Both the position numbers and the translations under genes were made by a program. Below, in pieces: positions 1-10,959 of a DNA stretch of 64,000 nucleotides (positions are counted from its first letter, which is position 1; every line of letters starts with the position of its first letter). The stretch comes from Neopestalotiopsis rosae (lineage: Eukaryota; Ascomycota; Sordariomycetes; Amphisphaeriales; Sporocadaceae): positions 248,001 through 312,000 of the forward strand of contig JALGAS010000011.1 of the NCBI GenBank assembly GCA_023078685.1, in the 5' to 3' direction. The notes beneath the pieces were generated by a model. It was not told the origin of the DNA, did no database searches, and saw only the letters and a program-made list of their open reading frames with translations.

Positions 1-1973
1 ACTGGCGGTCGAGGTACCACGCCGTAGGGTCGTCGGGAAACTCGAGGCACGCGGCGCGGAGCGACAGGGGGCAACCGCCCTCGACGGCGCGGGCGGCCTG
101 GGCGCGCAGGTACGGCATGAGGCGCGTCTTGAGCGCGGTCCAGCGGCTCAGGGTGCGCGAGCAACCCTGGTCCCCCTTGTCGTCGCCGTCAATGGTCCAG
201 GGCACGCGGTACGAGCTGCTGCCGTGCAGGCGGCTGTGCGAGCACAGCAGGCCGAACGCCACCCAGCGCTTGTAGATCCACGGCGGCGGGGAGCCCTCGA
301 AGCCGCCAATGTCGACGGACCAGTAGGCGAAGCCCGACAGGCCCAGGGACAGGCCGCCCCGGACCGACTCGCCCATGGCCTCGGGGGTGGACTCGCAGTC
401 GCCGCCCCACTGCAGCGGGAAGCGCTGGGTGCCGGCGCAGGCGGCGCGGGCAAAGAGGACGGCCTCGTCCCTGCCGAAGCGAGCCTGGAGCGCCTCGTAG
501 ACGACCTTGTTGTAGAGGAAGGCGTAGTAGTTGTGCATCTTGTGGGGGTCGACCGCGGCGTCGTGCCACGCGACGTCGAGGGTCGGCACGCGCTCGCCAA
601 AGTCGGTCTTGATGGCGTCGACGCCCTTGTCAAAGAGGCCGTTGAGGCACTCGACGTACCACTTGCACGCCTCGGGATTCGTAAAGTCGACGAGGCCCAT
701 GCCGCCCTGCCACAGGTCCCACTGCCACACGTCGCCGTTCTTGCGCTTGAGCAGGTAGCCCTTTTCCGCCGCCGTCGCAAACGCCGCGCCGTGCTGGGCA
801 ATGTAGGGGTTGATCCAGACGCAGACCTTGTTGGCGAGGCCCGACGACTTGAGGCGCGAGATCTGGGCCTTGGGGTCGGGGAACCGCTCCGAGTCAAAGA
901 CAAAGTCGGTCCACTTGAAGGCCTTCATCCAGAAGCAGTCGTAGTGGAACACGTCGACCTGCGTGTCTCGCTCCTTCATGCCCTCGAGGAAAGACGTGAC
1001 GGTGGCTTCGTCGTAGTTTGTCGTGAAGCTCGTGCTGAGCCACAAGCCGAAACTCCAGCTGGGCACCTTGCCCGGTCTGCCCGTGAGGATCGAGTACCTC
1101 TTTAGGACCTCCTTGGGCGTCGGCCCGTAGATGATGTACCACTTTAGTCTCTGTCCTTCAACGCTCGTCTGCACCCGGTTGGTCCGCTCGCTGCCAATCT
1201 CGAGGTCGACCTTGCCCGGCGTGTCAATGAAGATGCCGTAGCCTCGGGAGCTCAGCCAAAACGACACATTCTTGTAAGCCTGGTCGCTCGATGTGCCTCC
1301 ATCGGCGTTCCAGAGCTGTACGCTCTGTCCGACCTTGTTGAACGCCCCAAATCGCTCGCCCAGACCGTGGACTGATTCACCAATGGCCAAAGATGTTTGT
1401 GTAAAAATGTAATGCTTGAGATCTCGCATGTCGCCCGTCTGCATGGGATTACTCGTCGCTGGACTGTAGGCGAGTCCAACACTCCGACTCAGGAGCGATG
1501 TGAGCTGCTTGGACCCATCGCTGCTGTGGAACCTGATATCAAAGCTGTGTTCTTCGGCACTGATGGTGGCTGACAGGGCGCCCGATGACAAGACGGTGCC
1601 CTTATCGTTCTTGGAAATCTTGGCCTCGACAGATGGCCTGCCATCTGGGTAAAGCTCAAAGTCAGGTCCACGCCTCGCTGCGCCCGCCCAATGCGTCGTT
1701 TCGACCGATATGACGCCGTCAAAGGCAGCCTCAATGTCCTGAATCTCGAATTAGTAAACATGGAACGTTTATTTCGAGTCAATGCCGGGACCAACTTGAT
1801 AAGCTTACAATTGTCAATGTACTGCGATTTAGAGTGTCACCACGAGAAAATATCTTTCGTGTTGGACATAGAAGGCTCAATTGGTTCTCTTTTGGAGCAA
1901 TCTCGTATACTTCTTCAGCATACTCGGTCTGGATACCCTCGGCGGGGAGCCACATGCCATCGCGAAACTTCAT
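1..1973 (-). CDS. GH31 alpha-xylosidase (YicI type), 3' end beyond window
   Basis: Glycoside hydrolase family 31, closest in layout to bacterial YicI alpha-xylosidase, which removes alpha-1,6-xylose from xyloglucan oligosaccharides. Exon 1 is 1809-1973 (55 codons, starting MKFRDGMWL, a typical family N-terminus). A 70-nt GT-AG intron (1739-1808) follows, then exon 2 runs from 1738 to the window edge, giving 634 residues; the C-terminal end is missing. The catalytic nucleophile is Asp434 in KTDFGERVP. The acid/base is Asp502 in QWGGDCES. The subsite motif WSVDIGG and the substrate-pocket run LLCSHSRLHGSSSYR follow. An in-frame ATG at 2024 would add 17 residues but does not look like the family. 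No signal peptide is seen, so the enzyme is probably intracellular. It is divergent from a secreted GH3 gene, which supports a xyloglucan role. An alpha-glucosidase activity remains possible; the YicI-like sequence makes xylosidase the better guess. Confidence 0.93.
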
Positions 1974-3137
1974 GATCGAGCAATCAATTGGTTGATTGGC
2001 TGTGCTTGTTTGGGATATAGTCACTTTTCGTCGTCCACAGACTTGGTAGAAAGATCATGGAAGACTGAGGTGTACCAGTCAACTCAAGACTGTAAACAAT
2101 GATTGATAAACAATACAATCCCACTTTCTTTGGGACTTCACGATAGCTTCCCCTCACTCGGGTCGACTTATCGTTTGGTCAGGCATCATATCAGAGTGTG
2201 GGCTACACCAAGTCGGAATGCGGCCCGCCTAGGCGAGAGAGGGGCAACCGAACAAGCCATAATCATGAGATGGATGATCTCTAGTCTTTTTGGTCCACTC
2301 GAGCTTATTAGATTCGGGTCGTGCATCAGCATATGCACTGCAGAAGCTCGACAAATTATGGAGAATTTAGAGCAGTTTTGGCAATGAGAGCTGCAAAAAT
2401 ATCTTCCAGCGATTGTCATTGGAACGGCACCATGTCCCAAGGGGAACCCCCCTTGGCAAAAACTTGGCTTTGGGGTATCCCTATAGGACTGCATATAGTG
2501 AAGAGGTTCGTGGTCGGCCATCGGAGAAATATTCTCTGTTATGAGCAAGCACAATCGGCTGTCCCTATTCCACCAATCGGATACATTGCAGGGTCCCTTT
2601 TCCCCACGAACTTCTCCAACCTCGCTTCCCCGGACATTCTTGCCATTCTCCAACTTTTTCTCCTCATGGAGAACGGTAAATAAAAAAATATTGAGAAGTG
2701 GACGACGCCATGACCATGACATCGGCTCGTGTCGTTTTGGTCCCTGACAGCGTGGACAAGGTGGCTAGAGGGTAACCGGGCCTGTTCTCCCTGTCTCTCT
2801 CTTTGCTACGCGATCCCAAGGGCTTGGGCCAAGGGGAGAGGCGAATGACACCCTCGATCTGCTATACTTCGTTTGCCGGGGACCAGCAAATACGGTTCGC
2901 CGAGATTTGGTAATTTCCCTGGTATAGATTGTTGCCAATGCCCTGGTAAATGCGGAGAAGATGCTGGCTTCCGGGCCGTAGGGGGGCATACTCTGGCAAA
3001 TCTGAACGTAGACTGGGATCTGTGCGGTGATGTATTTGAAGTGCATGATCGCCTCGTTTGTGTTACGACCTACAGGCCGACCTTGAGCTCGATTTTGGTT
3101 CTTCTGTGACTTCTTGCCTCGCCAACTTGTTTTCACA
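1974..3137. promoter_or_regulatory. Shared divergent intergenic region between GH31 and GH3 genes
   Basis: This 1.16-kb stretch lies between two head-to-head glycoside hydrolase genes and must hold both promoters. ORFs within it (for example 2186-2722 minus) have no recognisable family features. I looked for GGCTAA-type XlnR sites and did not find a convincing one. No other element is supported. Confidence 0.5.
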
Positions 3138-5888
3138 ATGTTGTGTTCCTTGACCTTGTCCATCTCGCTGTTTCTGGCGCAGGTATATGCCCAGTACAGC
3201 AGCGGCAATGGCACCAGTAATGGCACCCAGCCTCTGTACAAGGATGCCAGCGCGGCCATTGATGATCGAGTCGAAGATCTCCTGTCTCGCATGACCATTG
3301 AGGAAAAGACCTCGCAGCTGGTCCAAGGAGACATTCGAAACTGGCTCAACATCACCGACGGCAGCTTCAATGAAACCGGATTGGAATGGAGCACGCAGTA
3401 CCGTGGAGGATCGTACTATGTTGGAGTCCCGATCGCATGGGAGCTCCTCAGCGATAACATCAAAATCGGCCAAGACTATGCCATGGAGAACACGCGGCTG
3501 GGTATACCTCCGTGGGTGCAGAGCGAGGGTATCCACGGATTCCTCATTCCCAATGGCACTATTTTTAACTCTCCCATTGCTTATGCTTGCTCGTTCAACC
3601 CCGATCTGGTGGAAAAGATGGCTGCGGCCATTGCCCAAGAGTCGCTGGCTCTGGGAGTGAACAACATCTTTGCGCCACTGGCAGATCTCGCGCGTGAGCT
3701 GCGTTTTGGTCGAGTGGAGGAGACTTTTGGAGAGGACCCCTACCTGTGAGTTTTAGAATCAGCATATCTCAAAGTTTGTACTAAACGTATTCCCCAGAAC
3801 TGGCGAGATTGCATACTCCTACGTCAAGGGTCTCCAGGGAGGTGGCGTTGCCGCCATGGTCAAGCACTTTGTTAGTCTCATGTAGCAGCTGATGGACGAA
3901 TCAAGACTGACAAGATCCAGGCGGCTTTTGCAACTCCGGAACAGGGAATCAACACTGGTCCGGTGCACGGCGGAAAGCGCGAGCTCTTGACGACATATCT
4001 GCCCTCGTTCAAGCGAGCTATCATTGACGGAGAGGCTCTTTCGATCATGGCCGCCTACCATGCATACGACGGAATACCTGCGGTTGCCGACAAGTATATT
4101 CTCTCTGACATATTGAGAGATCAGTGGGGCTACGAATACTTTGTTCGTACTGAAATGTACATTGATGGGCTCGAATTTGGCTAACAAGATTGGACAGGTC
4201 ATGAGCGATGCTGGCGGTACCGATCGTCTCTGCGGCGCATTCTTCATGTGCGAAAGCAGCCCTATCGATTCCGAGGCTGTGGTCAACTTTGTAAGTGCTA
4301 TCTGAATTAGAGTCATACAGCCCATCTGGACCAGTCGCTAATTCGTAGCCATCTAGGCCCTGCCCGCCGGAACTGACGTGGAAATGGGTGGCGGATCCTA
4401 CAACTACGAGCTGATTCCCGACATGGTCGCCGCTGGCAAGTTGTCTGCCGACGTTGTTGACGAGGCCGTCCGAAGAACGCTGAGGGCCAAATTCAAGATT
4501 GGCCTTTTCGAGAAGCCATACGCCGGTGTGCCCGCCGACGAGCAGGCAAACTACATCAACACGCCCGAGACCATTGCCATTGCTCGGCAGCTCGACGCAG
4601 AGTCCATTGTGCTGCTCGAGAACCACGAGAGCGTGCTGCCACTTAGCAAGAGCGCCAACATTGCCGTTATCGGACCCATGGCCCATGGTTACATGAACGT
4701 GAGTTAAAGACGGCTGTGGTTGTTGAGACAGTGCTGACTTCAAACACAGTACGGTGACTACGTACCTTACCAAGCATCTCTGAGGGGTGTGACGCCCTAC
4801 GACGGCATCAAGGCTGCCAGCACAGGAACCGTCACATTCACGCAGGGTGCAGAGCGCTGGTCTTCAGATGAATCAGGCTTTGATGAAGCTGTTGCAGCTG
4901 CAGAGGCAGCTGATGTCGCTGTTGTCGTTGTTGGCACGTAAGTACTACAAGCTCCTTCGTACAACATACTTAAACAATCAAACTAAATGATCGCCTCGAA
5001 ACAGCTGGTCGCGGGACCAAAACGAGCTGTGGGCCGGCCTCAACGCCACCACGGGTGAGCACATTGACGTGAACGACCTGCACCTCGTAGGCGCCATGCC
5101 CGGTCTTGTCAAGGCCATTATCGACACGGGCAAGCCGACCGTGGTCGTCTTTAGCTCCGGCAAGCCCATCACGGAGCCGTGGATCAGCAACGACGCCGCG
5201 GCGCTGGTGCAGCAGTTCTACCCGTCCGAGCAGGGAGGAAACGCCCTCGCTGATATTCTCTTTGGCGACATCAACCCGTCCGGCAAGCTTTGCGTCGGCT
5301 TCCCCGTCGACATTGGCAGCGCCCCCGCCTTTTACGACTACCTCAACTCTGGACGTGCCTGGCCCAACCCCGGCGAGGTGTACCCCAATGGCACCATGAA
5401 GTTTGGCAGCAACTATGCCCTGTCGACTCCCATCCCACTCTACGAGGTTAGTAGAAATCTCAAGGTGCCCCTAGCTGACTGTCCTGCATGCTAACTTTGT
5501 CTCTACCCAGTTCGGCTACGGTCTTTCGTACAGCACCTTCGAGTACGCCAACCTCGCCCTGTCGCAGTCCACGGCCTCCTCCAGCGACACCATTACAGTA
5601 TCAGTCGACGTGACCAACGCGTCCGACCGCGACGGCTCCGAGGTCGTGCAGCTGTACGTCAAGGACCTCATCGCGTCCGTCGTGGTGCCCAACATGCAGC
5701 TCAAGGGCTTCGCCAAGGTGGCCGTGGCCGCCGGCGAGACCGAGACGGTGGAGATTGAGCTCAAGGTGGGCGACCTCGGTCTCTGGGATCTCAACTACAA
5801 CTACGTCGTCGAGCCTGGCAATTTCACTGTCTTGGTAGGCAGCTCGAGTGCCGACCTCAGGGCGAATGCTACGCTTACCGTGGCATAG
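3138..5888 (+). CDS. GH3 beta-glucosidase-like enzyme, secreted
   Basis: Glycoside hydrolase family 3, 781 residues in eight exons: 3138-3745, 3798-3870, 3921-4142, 4198-4290, 4357-4698, 4750-4937, 5005-5446 and 5511-5888. All seven introns are GT-AG and 50-67 nt. The first ATG (3138) begins a signal peptide, MLCSLTLSISLFLAQVYA. The N-terminal barrel carries EGIHGF and VKHF, and the nucleophile is Asp305 in VMSDAGGTDRLC, where many GH3 enzymes have SDW. The alpha/beta sandwich domain includes NPSGKL, and the C-terminal fibronectin-III-like domain starts near FGYGLSYSTF. Several N-x-S/T sites fit secretion. The family releases terminal beta-linked glucose or xylose. Next to a YicI-type alpha-xylosidase, a role on xyloglucan-derived glucosyl residues is a reasonable inference. 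Beta-xylosidase activity cannot be excluded from sequence. Confidence 0.94.
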
Positions 5889-6216
5889 ATTATGCGCGGC
5901 TCATTATAGTAATACATTTCAATTATGCAGATAGGTTTGCTGCTGCGTCGAATGCATTCAATATGTGAAACAAGAATATGATCATCGTATAGAAGAAGTC
6001 ATGTTTCGTGATCTCGTTTCGAAATGTTTGACGCAGCCTAGTCGGTACGTACCTTTCCGGTGCTGTGGCATGGGAACCGCGCTAAGCCCAAAATGTAATT
6101 GCGGTTTCCACGGTCGCGGAATTTCACCATCATCGTCGCTTCCAATGCCAAAAGATGCAAAAGAAGATGAAAACAACAAAAAAACATCACGACATCTCGA
6201 AATGCTCAAAAATGAA
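5889..6216. other. Intergenic, 3' flank of GH3 gene
   Basis: Moderately AT-rich downstream region between the GH3 stop codon and the tRNA gene. ORFs here (5965-6273) run into the tRNA and have no protein-like conservation. Nothing else supported. Confidence 0.4.
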
Positions 6217-6322
6217 GGTCCGCCTGGGGATCGAACCCAGAATCTCCTGATGTCAACTGATTACAGCCTGTAAGAACAGGAATTGTCGTAGTCAGACGCA
6301 ATGCCAATTCTGCCAACGGACC
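6217..6322 (-). tRNA. tRNA-Arg(ACG) with a 34-nt intron
   Basis: Minus-strand tRNA of 106 nt including an intron. The acceptor stem GGTCCGT pairs with GCGGACC. The D-arm is GCAGAATTGGCATTGC. The anticodon stem TCTGA/TCAGG closes the loop CTACGA...A, giving anticodon ACG at 34-36. The T-arm is CTGGG-TTCGATC-CCCAG. Exons are 6286-6322 and 6217-6251; the intron (6252-6285) sits after position 37, the canonical eukaryotic site. The 5' half GTCTGACTACG closely matches the pattern of eukaryotic tRNA-Arg(ACG). CCA is not encoded, as expected. Internal A and B boxes would drive Pol III transcription. Confidence 0.92.
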
Positions 6323-6652
6323 GAAAATCAAGTTCTGAATTGCTTCAGGGCTTGTTGAAAGAAAGCCAATTATTGAGCTCTATGATCGTGTGAGTGGGTC
6401 GTTTTGGCAGAGTTTGATTATGTGACTGTGTGATTTGCGTCGTTGCAATTGCGTGGCTGGGATGCCTCGGCACCAAACCTTGAATACTCCCGGCACAGTA
6501 ATTGTCAAGCGAGATACTGTACAAGGTTTCCCTTGTCGCAGATTAGTTCCGTGCCTGTGTTCTGACTAGTATGGACTGTTTCTACCTTGTTCCTAGCATG
6601 CTTATAGGATGAAGACGCCATTTATAAAAGTGCTTGATGATCAAGAGGGCGC
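6323..6652. other. Intergenic
   Basis: Sequence upstream of the tRNA gene and ahead of the helicase relic. No ORF or RNA signal that I can support. Confidence 0.4.
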
Positions 6653-6940
6653 TTGAGAGTCCAGGTCAATGATTTCCGTAACGCTCTACGCATTTACCAG
6701 CGCAATGTCCAAGTGGATGAATACAATCTCCAGTCACTTGTTCAACTAAACGAGCCAATTGTCCTGTGCGAGTCTACTGGATACAAGGCACCGTTTGACC
6801 AAATTGGTCTCGACAAGGAGCTGTTACTCGCCAGCGGCGCGCGAGTCATGCTCACCTCTGTCCAGGGCGAATCTAAACCTGACTGGACTTGGAACAACTG
6901 GGGAAAATCATCTGAACTGGCAAGAGTCTCCATAGCTTGA
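6653..6940 (+). pseudogene. PIF1/Helitron-like helicase C-terminal relic
   Basis: A 95-codon open stretch whose only in-frame start is a TTG, so it is not a complete gene. It reads ALRIYQRNVQVDEYN..L near the start and LLLASGARVMLT near residue 60. This order resembles the C-terminal part of fungal PIF1-like helicases, where a segment of type LFPTR..V..YN is followed by a motif like LAVGARVMLT.NLW. The usual downstream GLVNG segment is absent; the reading continues into unrelated residues and stops. Such fragments usually come from Helitrons or amplified PIF1-like genes. The assignment rests on two short motifs, so it is moderate only. Confidence 0.45.
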
Positions 6941-7518
6941 TTGCTCTTGGGTTTATATCTATTAATCTTTTCCCTATTTCTCTTCTTCAGACTTCTATTC
7001 TCTCCCTAAAATCTTTATCCTATTTCTTTCCTGTAAATATTGCTTGTTTTATTATGAAGCAGAAGAGAAACCAGAAATAGAAAAATGCGGATAATTCTGG
7101 CGAATATCCGCAATACTGATATTTGCTATCGGAGGTCCCCTACGCACTATTTGGGGCAAGTGAATGATTCATCTACGTACTTATGGGGTTGTCCGCGCAT
7201 GTGGATCTATAATAACGATCACAGACATTTCTTGATCACGCATATTTTCCTCTCCGCTACAATAACGCGAGGAGTTGTTGTATTCCTGGAGGGTGAGCTG
7301 CTTTGCCCTACTTATGCAGCAGTACTACAACGTGGGCGAATTACAGACTTACTGAGCCCCGCAATCAGGCACCTTTCTGACCATAGTCCTAGAATTGTAG
7401 AGGCTTGGCTCAGCCTCATCTTTTGTTACTTTTCAAGGTCAGCGCATCCCTTCATGGCGACTGGCGAAACACGAATCTTGTTGCAAGAAGAGCGAACTCC
7501 AGATAGGCGAGCATCGTG

Positions 7519-10257
7519 ATGGATCTGGTTAAATCACAATTCAGGCAACTCCAGCCTCCTAGACAAACAAGTAACGAAGGCGGAGTTCCTGGTGACCCAA
7601 ACCTCATCACATCCCTTCTCAAAGGCAGTCCGCGCTACCGGCCGTACAAACATGAACCGCTCGACTCGAGCTCCTTCCGAATCCTCCGACTATACCCAGC
7701 ACATCGATTCGAGGATGACATCAAATGTGAAGTTCAACAAGCCTCCTTACCAGGGAACGGCGTGATGCCCACACCATATATGGCATTGTCCCATGTGTGG
7801 GGTACAGAATCGGTCAGCTGTGCCGTGACTATTGGGGAACAGCACATATTGATCCGTTCAAATCTCGAGTCCGCTCTGCGACACTTGCGTCATCGCGAGC
7901 GTATTGTTTCGCTCTGGATTGATGCCTTGTGTATAGACCAGTCCAATACCGAAGAACGAAATCATCAAGTTCAGCATATGCGCGACATCTACGAGGCAGC
8001 CGAAGAGACCATCGTTTTCCTTGGCGATCAAGATGGGGGCAACACCGGCCTGTCGGCATGGAATTACTTGGAGAGAAATAGTCCTTGGGCACTCAACGAG
8101 GAAGGAGAAAAGGACTATGACCTGCCTGCGAGGATAGACAGCTCGCCAGATTTTCGTGGTGATATGGACGACATCTGTATCAATGTTTTGCCACGTGAAT
8201 GGTTCAGCCGCTTGTGGGTGCTCCAGGAGTTCGTCGTGTCGAAGAGTGTATCGCTCCAGTGTGGCCACCGTCGCGTGCCAGCAGAGACACTTGTCAAGCT
8301 CGTTTTGTTCGAGCCACGGAGGCACGATAGATATGGAGCTTGGGTCCGCCAAAGAGAGCTATTCGCGTCAATCCTTCGCATGTGGACCTCCCGCACGGCA
8401 TTCCACATGGCCAGAAATCAAGAGCACTACTTGCCGTCTTGGCACAAGGATGCAAGTGAAGGGGTCACTACAGACTTACTTGACACGATCCTGCGCGCGA
8501 TGGATCTTGTTGCCTCGGACCCAAGGGACAAGATTATTGGCCTCTTGGGAATATCTTCAGGCTTCGACTGGCGATTGAACAATACGGTTGACTACAACTT
8601 GACAGTGAGGAAACTCTACACAAAATTCGCCCACGACTTTCTGCGTACGAAACGAGGTTTTAGAATCCTTAGCTACTGGAACAGGGCAGCAAGTGTCTCA
8701 CACATTGACCGAACACTGTCCTCTATGCGTTGGTTCTATCGACGCCAAAGAATTGATGGAGAGCTCGCTGAGACAGCTGGAGTCAGTCCTTCGAAACTTG
8801 GTCCAAATACCTTTTATAAGGACAGGGTTGTTTCAGAGCAAATACTGAGGATTGTTGGAGATAGAATCAGCAGGCTTCTCGAAAATGAGGATTATGATGA
8901 GGCAAAGAATTGGGGCATGCCGTCATGGGTTCCAGATTGGCAATATCGACCCTCAAATACACACTACAAAGTCATGCCCATCATTGAGTCTCTACATTCG
9001 AAGGGTGCGATTCCATTTCCATATCAGCCAAGTGACGTGGGCGACTTCCTGGTTCTACCAGAAGAGGGACGCCAAGACGTCCTCCGCGTTCATGGGAAAG
9101 TGATAGGGGTGATCAGTACATCGATCTCACCTTGCAAATTCTCACCTTCAGATGAAATGCTTTTAATGGGTTACCGAGCGGAGATCCACCAGAGCAATAA
9201 GACTGGTGGCGTGATTCCGGAGCCCGATCTTCTCGGCAGATGGGCAGAAATGTTTGACAAGAATGCATTCTTGGAAATTAATCCGGAATGGTTAAAGAAG
9301 AACTCCTCCCCCCACATCACTGGCCTCCGGAAGCCAATCGGTCCTCTCAATTCAGAAGAATGGGGCTCAATACAAGATTGTCTGAAACAAGTAGATATAC
9401 ATTCTGATCTGGGGTTTACCTTCAAGAGCTATATCAACTGTGGAACTTGGCCGCCTTTGCCTGGATCAATTGAGCATCACATGCTTGATTATTGTCTGAA
9501 ACTGACCTCTTTCTCGTTCGACACAGGAGATACTATGAACAGACAACGCAAATATTTTGAAATGGAAACCGACATCTTCCGCAAGAGGACATTAGGGCTA
9601 TATCGATCAAGTACGCCCAGTGACTGGCGAGGATCTACATCGCCAACTCATTCTGACGTTTTGCCACCGCGGCAGAGTACTGGAACCAGTGACGATTCGA
9701 ACCGCCCAAGATACCCCCCGCCAGATTACTCGGACGAGTCGCCACCACAGCAGAGCTCTGATATCAGTGGTCATGAGTTCAGCGACTATAGAATCAGCGA
9801 AGATTGGAGCGAGGTTGAAATGAGTGATAATAGAACCAACGACGATTGGAGCGAGGTTGGAATGAGTGGCTATGACGATGATGACGATCCAGACCTACCT
9901 GGAAAGTCTCGTAGGCAGTCGGAGGACCGCAACGAAGGGGCGAACAATGAGGATCATACGCCTGTCCTGGAATGGACACCGGGAAGTCCGCGTAGCCTTG
10001 CCCTCCTTCCGCCAGATGTCAAATTCGGAGATCTGATAGTCTACTTCCCCGGCGCCCAAGTTCCCTTCGTCGTACGTCCGCTGAGAAACACTTCAATGGG
10101 AAACCCCGATCCCACGGTTTCGACAGCAGGTTTGCGGTTTGCAGAGGATATAGAGGAGCATATGCATTGCAAATTCGTGGGCGAATGCTGGATCAATGAT
10201 TTCCCCAAAATAGAGCAAGAGATGGAGAAACTCGATTGCCTCTTCCATATCTCCTAG
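7519..10257 (+). CDS. HET-domain (heterokaryon incompatibility) protein
   Basis: Uninterrupted 912-residue ORF starting at ATG 7519. The HET domain spans about residues 87-245: YMALSHVWG, then SLWIDALCIDQ, QVQHMRDIYEAAEETIVFLG and WFSRLWVLQEF, all in the canonical order. A later segment, SDPRDKIIGLLG, is typical of the region following the HET domain in large fungal HET proteins. The C-terminal third is low complexity and acidic, with an imperfect duplication (DWSEVEMSDN / DWSEVGMSGY) and an Asp run. HET domains act in self/non-self recognition and can trigger fusion-cell death, sometimes as NADases in TIR-like fashion; no partner domain (NACHT, ankyrin, WD40) is seen here. It lies between a helicase relic and retrotransposon debris, a common setting for variable HET genes. 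The absence of introns over 2.7 kb is plausible for the family. Confidence 0.9.
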   Translation: MDLVKSQFRQLQPPRQTSNEGGVPGDPNLITSLLKGSPRYRPYKHEPLDSSSFRILRLYPAHRFEDDIKCEVQQASLPGNGVMPTPYMALSHVWGTESVSCAVTIGEQHILIRSNLESALRHLRHRERIVSLWIDALCIDQSNTEERNHQVQHMRDIYEAAEETIVFLGDQDGGNTGLSAWNYLERNSPWALNEEGEKDYDLPARIDSSPDFRGDMDDICINVLPREWFSRLWVLQEFVVSKSVSLQCGHRRVPAETLVKLVLFEPRRHDRYGAWVRQRELFASILRMWTSRTAFHMARNQEHYLPSWHKDASEGVTTDLLDTILRAMDLVASDPRDKIIGLLGISSGFDWRLNNTVDYNLTVRKLYTKFAHDFLRTKRGFRILSYWNRAASVSHIDRTLSSMRWFYRRQRIDGELAETAGVSPSKLGPNTFYKDRVVSEQILRIVGDRISRLLENEDYDEAKNWGMPSWVPDWQYRPSNTHYKVMPIIESLHSKGAIPFPYQPSDVGDFLVLPEEGRQDVLRVHGKVIGVISTSISPCKFSPSDEMLLMGYRAEIHQSNKTGGVIPEPDLLGRWAEMFDKNAFLEINPEWLKKNSSPHITGLRKPIGPLNSEEWGSIQDCLKQVDIHSDLGFTFKSYINCGTWPPLPGSIEHHMLDYCLKLTSFSFDTGDTMNRQRKYFEMETDIFRKRTLGLYRSSTPSDWRGSTSPTHSDVLPPRQSTGTSDDSNRPRYPPPDYSDESPPQQSSDISGHEFSDYRISEDWSEVEMSDNRTNDDWSEVGMSGYDDDDDPDLPGKSRRQSEDRNEGANNEDHTPVLEWTPGSPRSLALLPPDVKFGDLIVYFPGAQVPFVVRPLRNTSMGNPDPTVSTAGLRFAEDIEEHMHCKFVGECWINDFPKIEQEMEKLDCLFHIS

Positions 10258-10399
10258 AGCATTCTGTGACAGCCACACTTCGAGAAGTCTCTTTTCGATT
10301 TATATGCCCATAGGTAGAGAATAATTCGCACTTGAGTTTCAATATACCAGAATAGCGAAAGTCTTCGTATCTATATAAATAGCAATTTTGGCAGGTTTT

Positions 10400-10790
10400 T
10401 TTTATATTTGATTAGTACATCGCCCGCTTTGCTGGCAGTCGTCTGACGCGAACACCGTCCTCGAAAGTGCGTCTGCAACTTTGTTCCTTTCCCTTCGATA
10501 TATGCCAACTTGACGTTTAGGAGCTGGAGTTCTCCAGCCCACCTGGCATAGATTCCTTCTACATTCGGGCTATAGAGAAAGAGTGTCAGGGGCTTATGAT
10601 CTGTGAAAATAACAGACGTCTCCTGTGCCTGGAAGTAGTGAGCGTGTCGCCGTAAGAACTCCACGATAGCACACAGCTCCCGCTTATATGTCCCATAGTC
10701 ACTCCGAAAATTATAAAACCGGGTTTGTGACTACTTTTCATTCTGGCTTCGTTGTTATCAAGTTTATAGCCCGGCCCAATAGCTTACTGG
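10400..10790 (-). pseudogene. Ty3/gypsy pol relic: RNase H segment
   Basis: The minus strand encodes the conserved RNase H end of a gypsy polyprotein: SDYGTYKRELCAIVEF, FTDHKPLTLFL, GIYARWAGELQLLNVK. It then continues in a second frame as NKVADALSRTVF. The frame change, one base near 10492, breaks the ORF, and an in-frame stop lies just upstream of the YGTYKREL motif. No reverse transcriptase or integrase remains around it. It is therefore a dead fragment, oriented opposite to the gag fragment 0.2 kb away. Confidence 0.8.
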
Positions 10791-10959
10791 GGACAAATGA
10801 ATACACACATGCTTTGACCCGTTGAGATACAGCGCTCTTCTCAATATCCTGAGCATCGTGTTGCGCAAAGGGACGATTTGCCAATGGTCGAGCTGTGGCT
10901 CGGCACTGCACAAAGACCGAACATGCTTATGAACCATGCCTGCCTCAAAATGCGGCCAC

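Noticed and set aside
224..1105. 293-codon plus-strand ORF
   Set aside because: It lies antisense to the GH31 coding frame, has biased Ala/Arg/Val composition and no domain; a shadow of GC-rich codons.
2186..2722. 178-codon minus-strand ORF in the GH31/GH3 divergent promoter
   Set aside because: No domain, no codon bias, no plausible splice partners.
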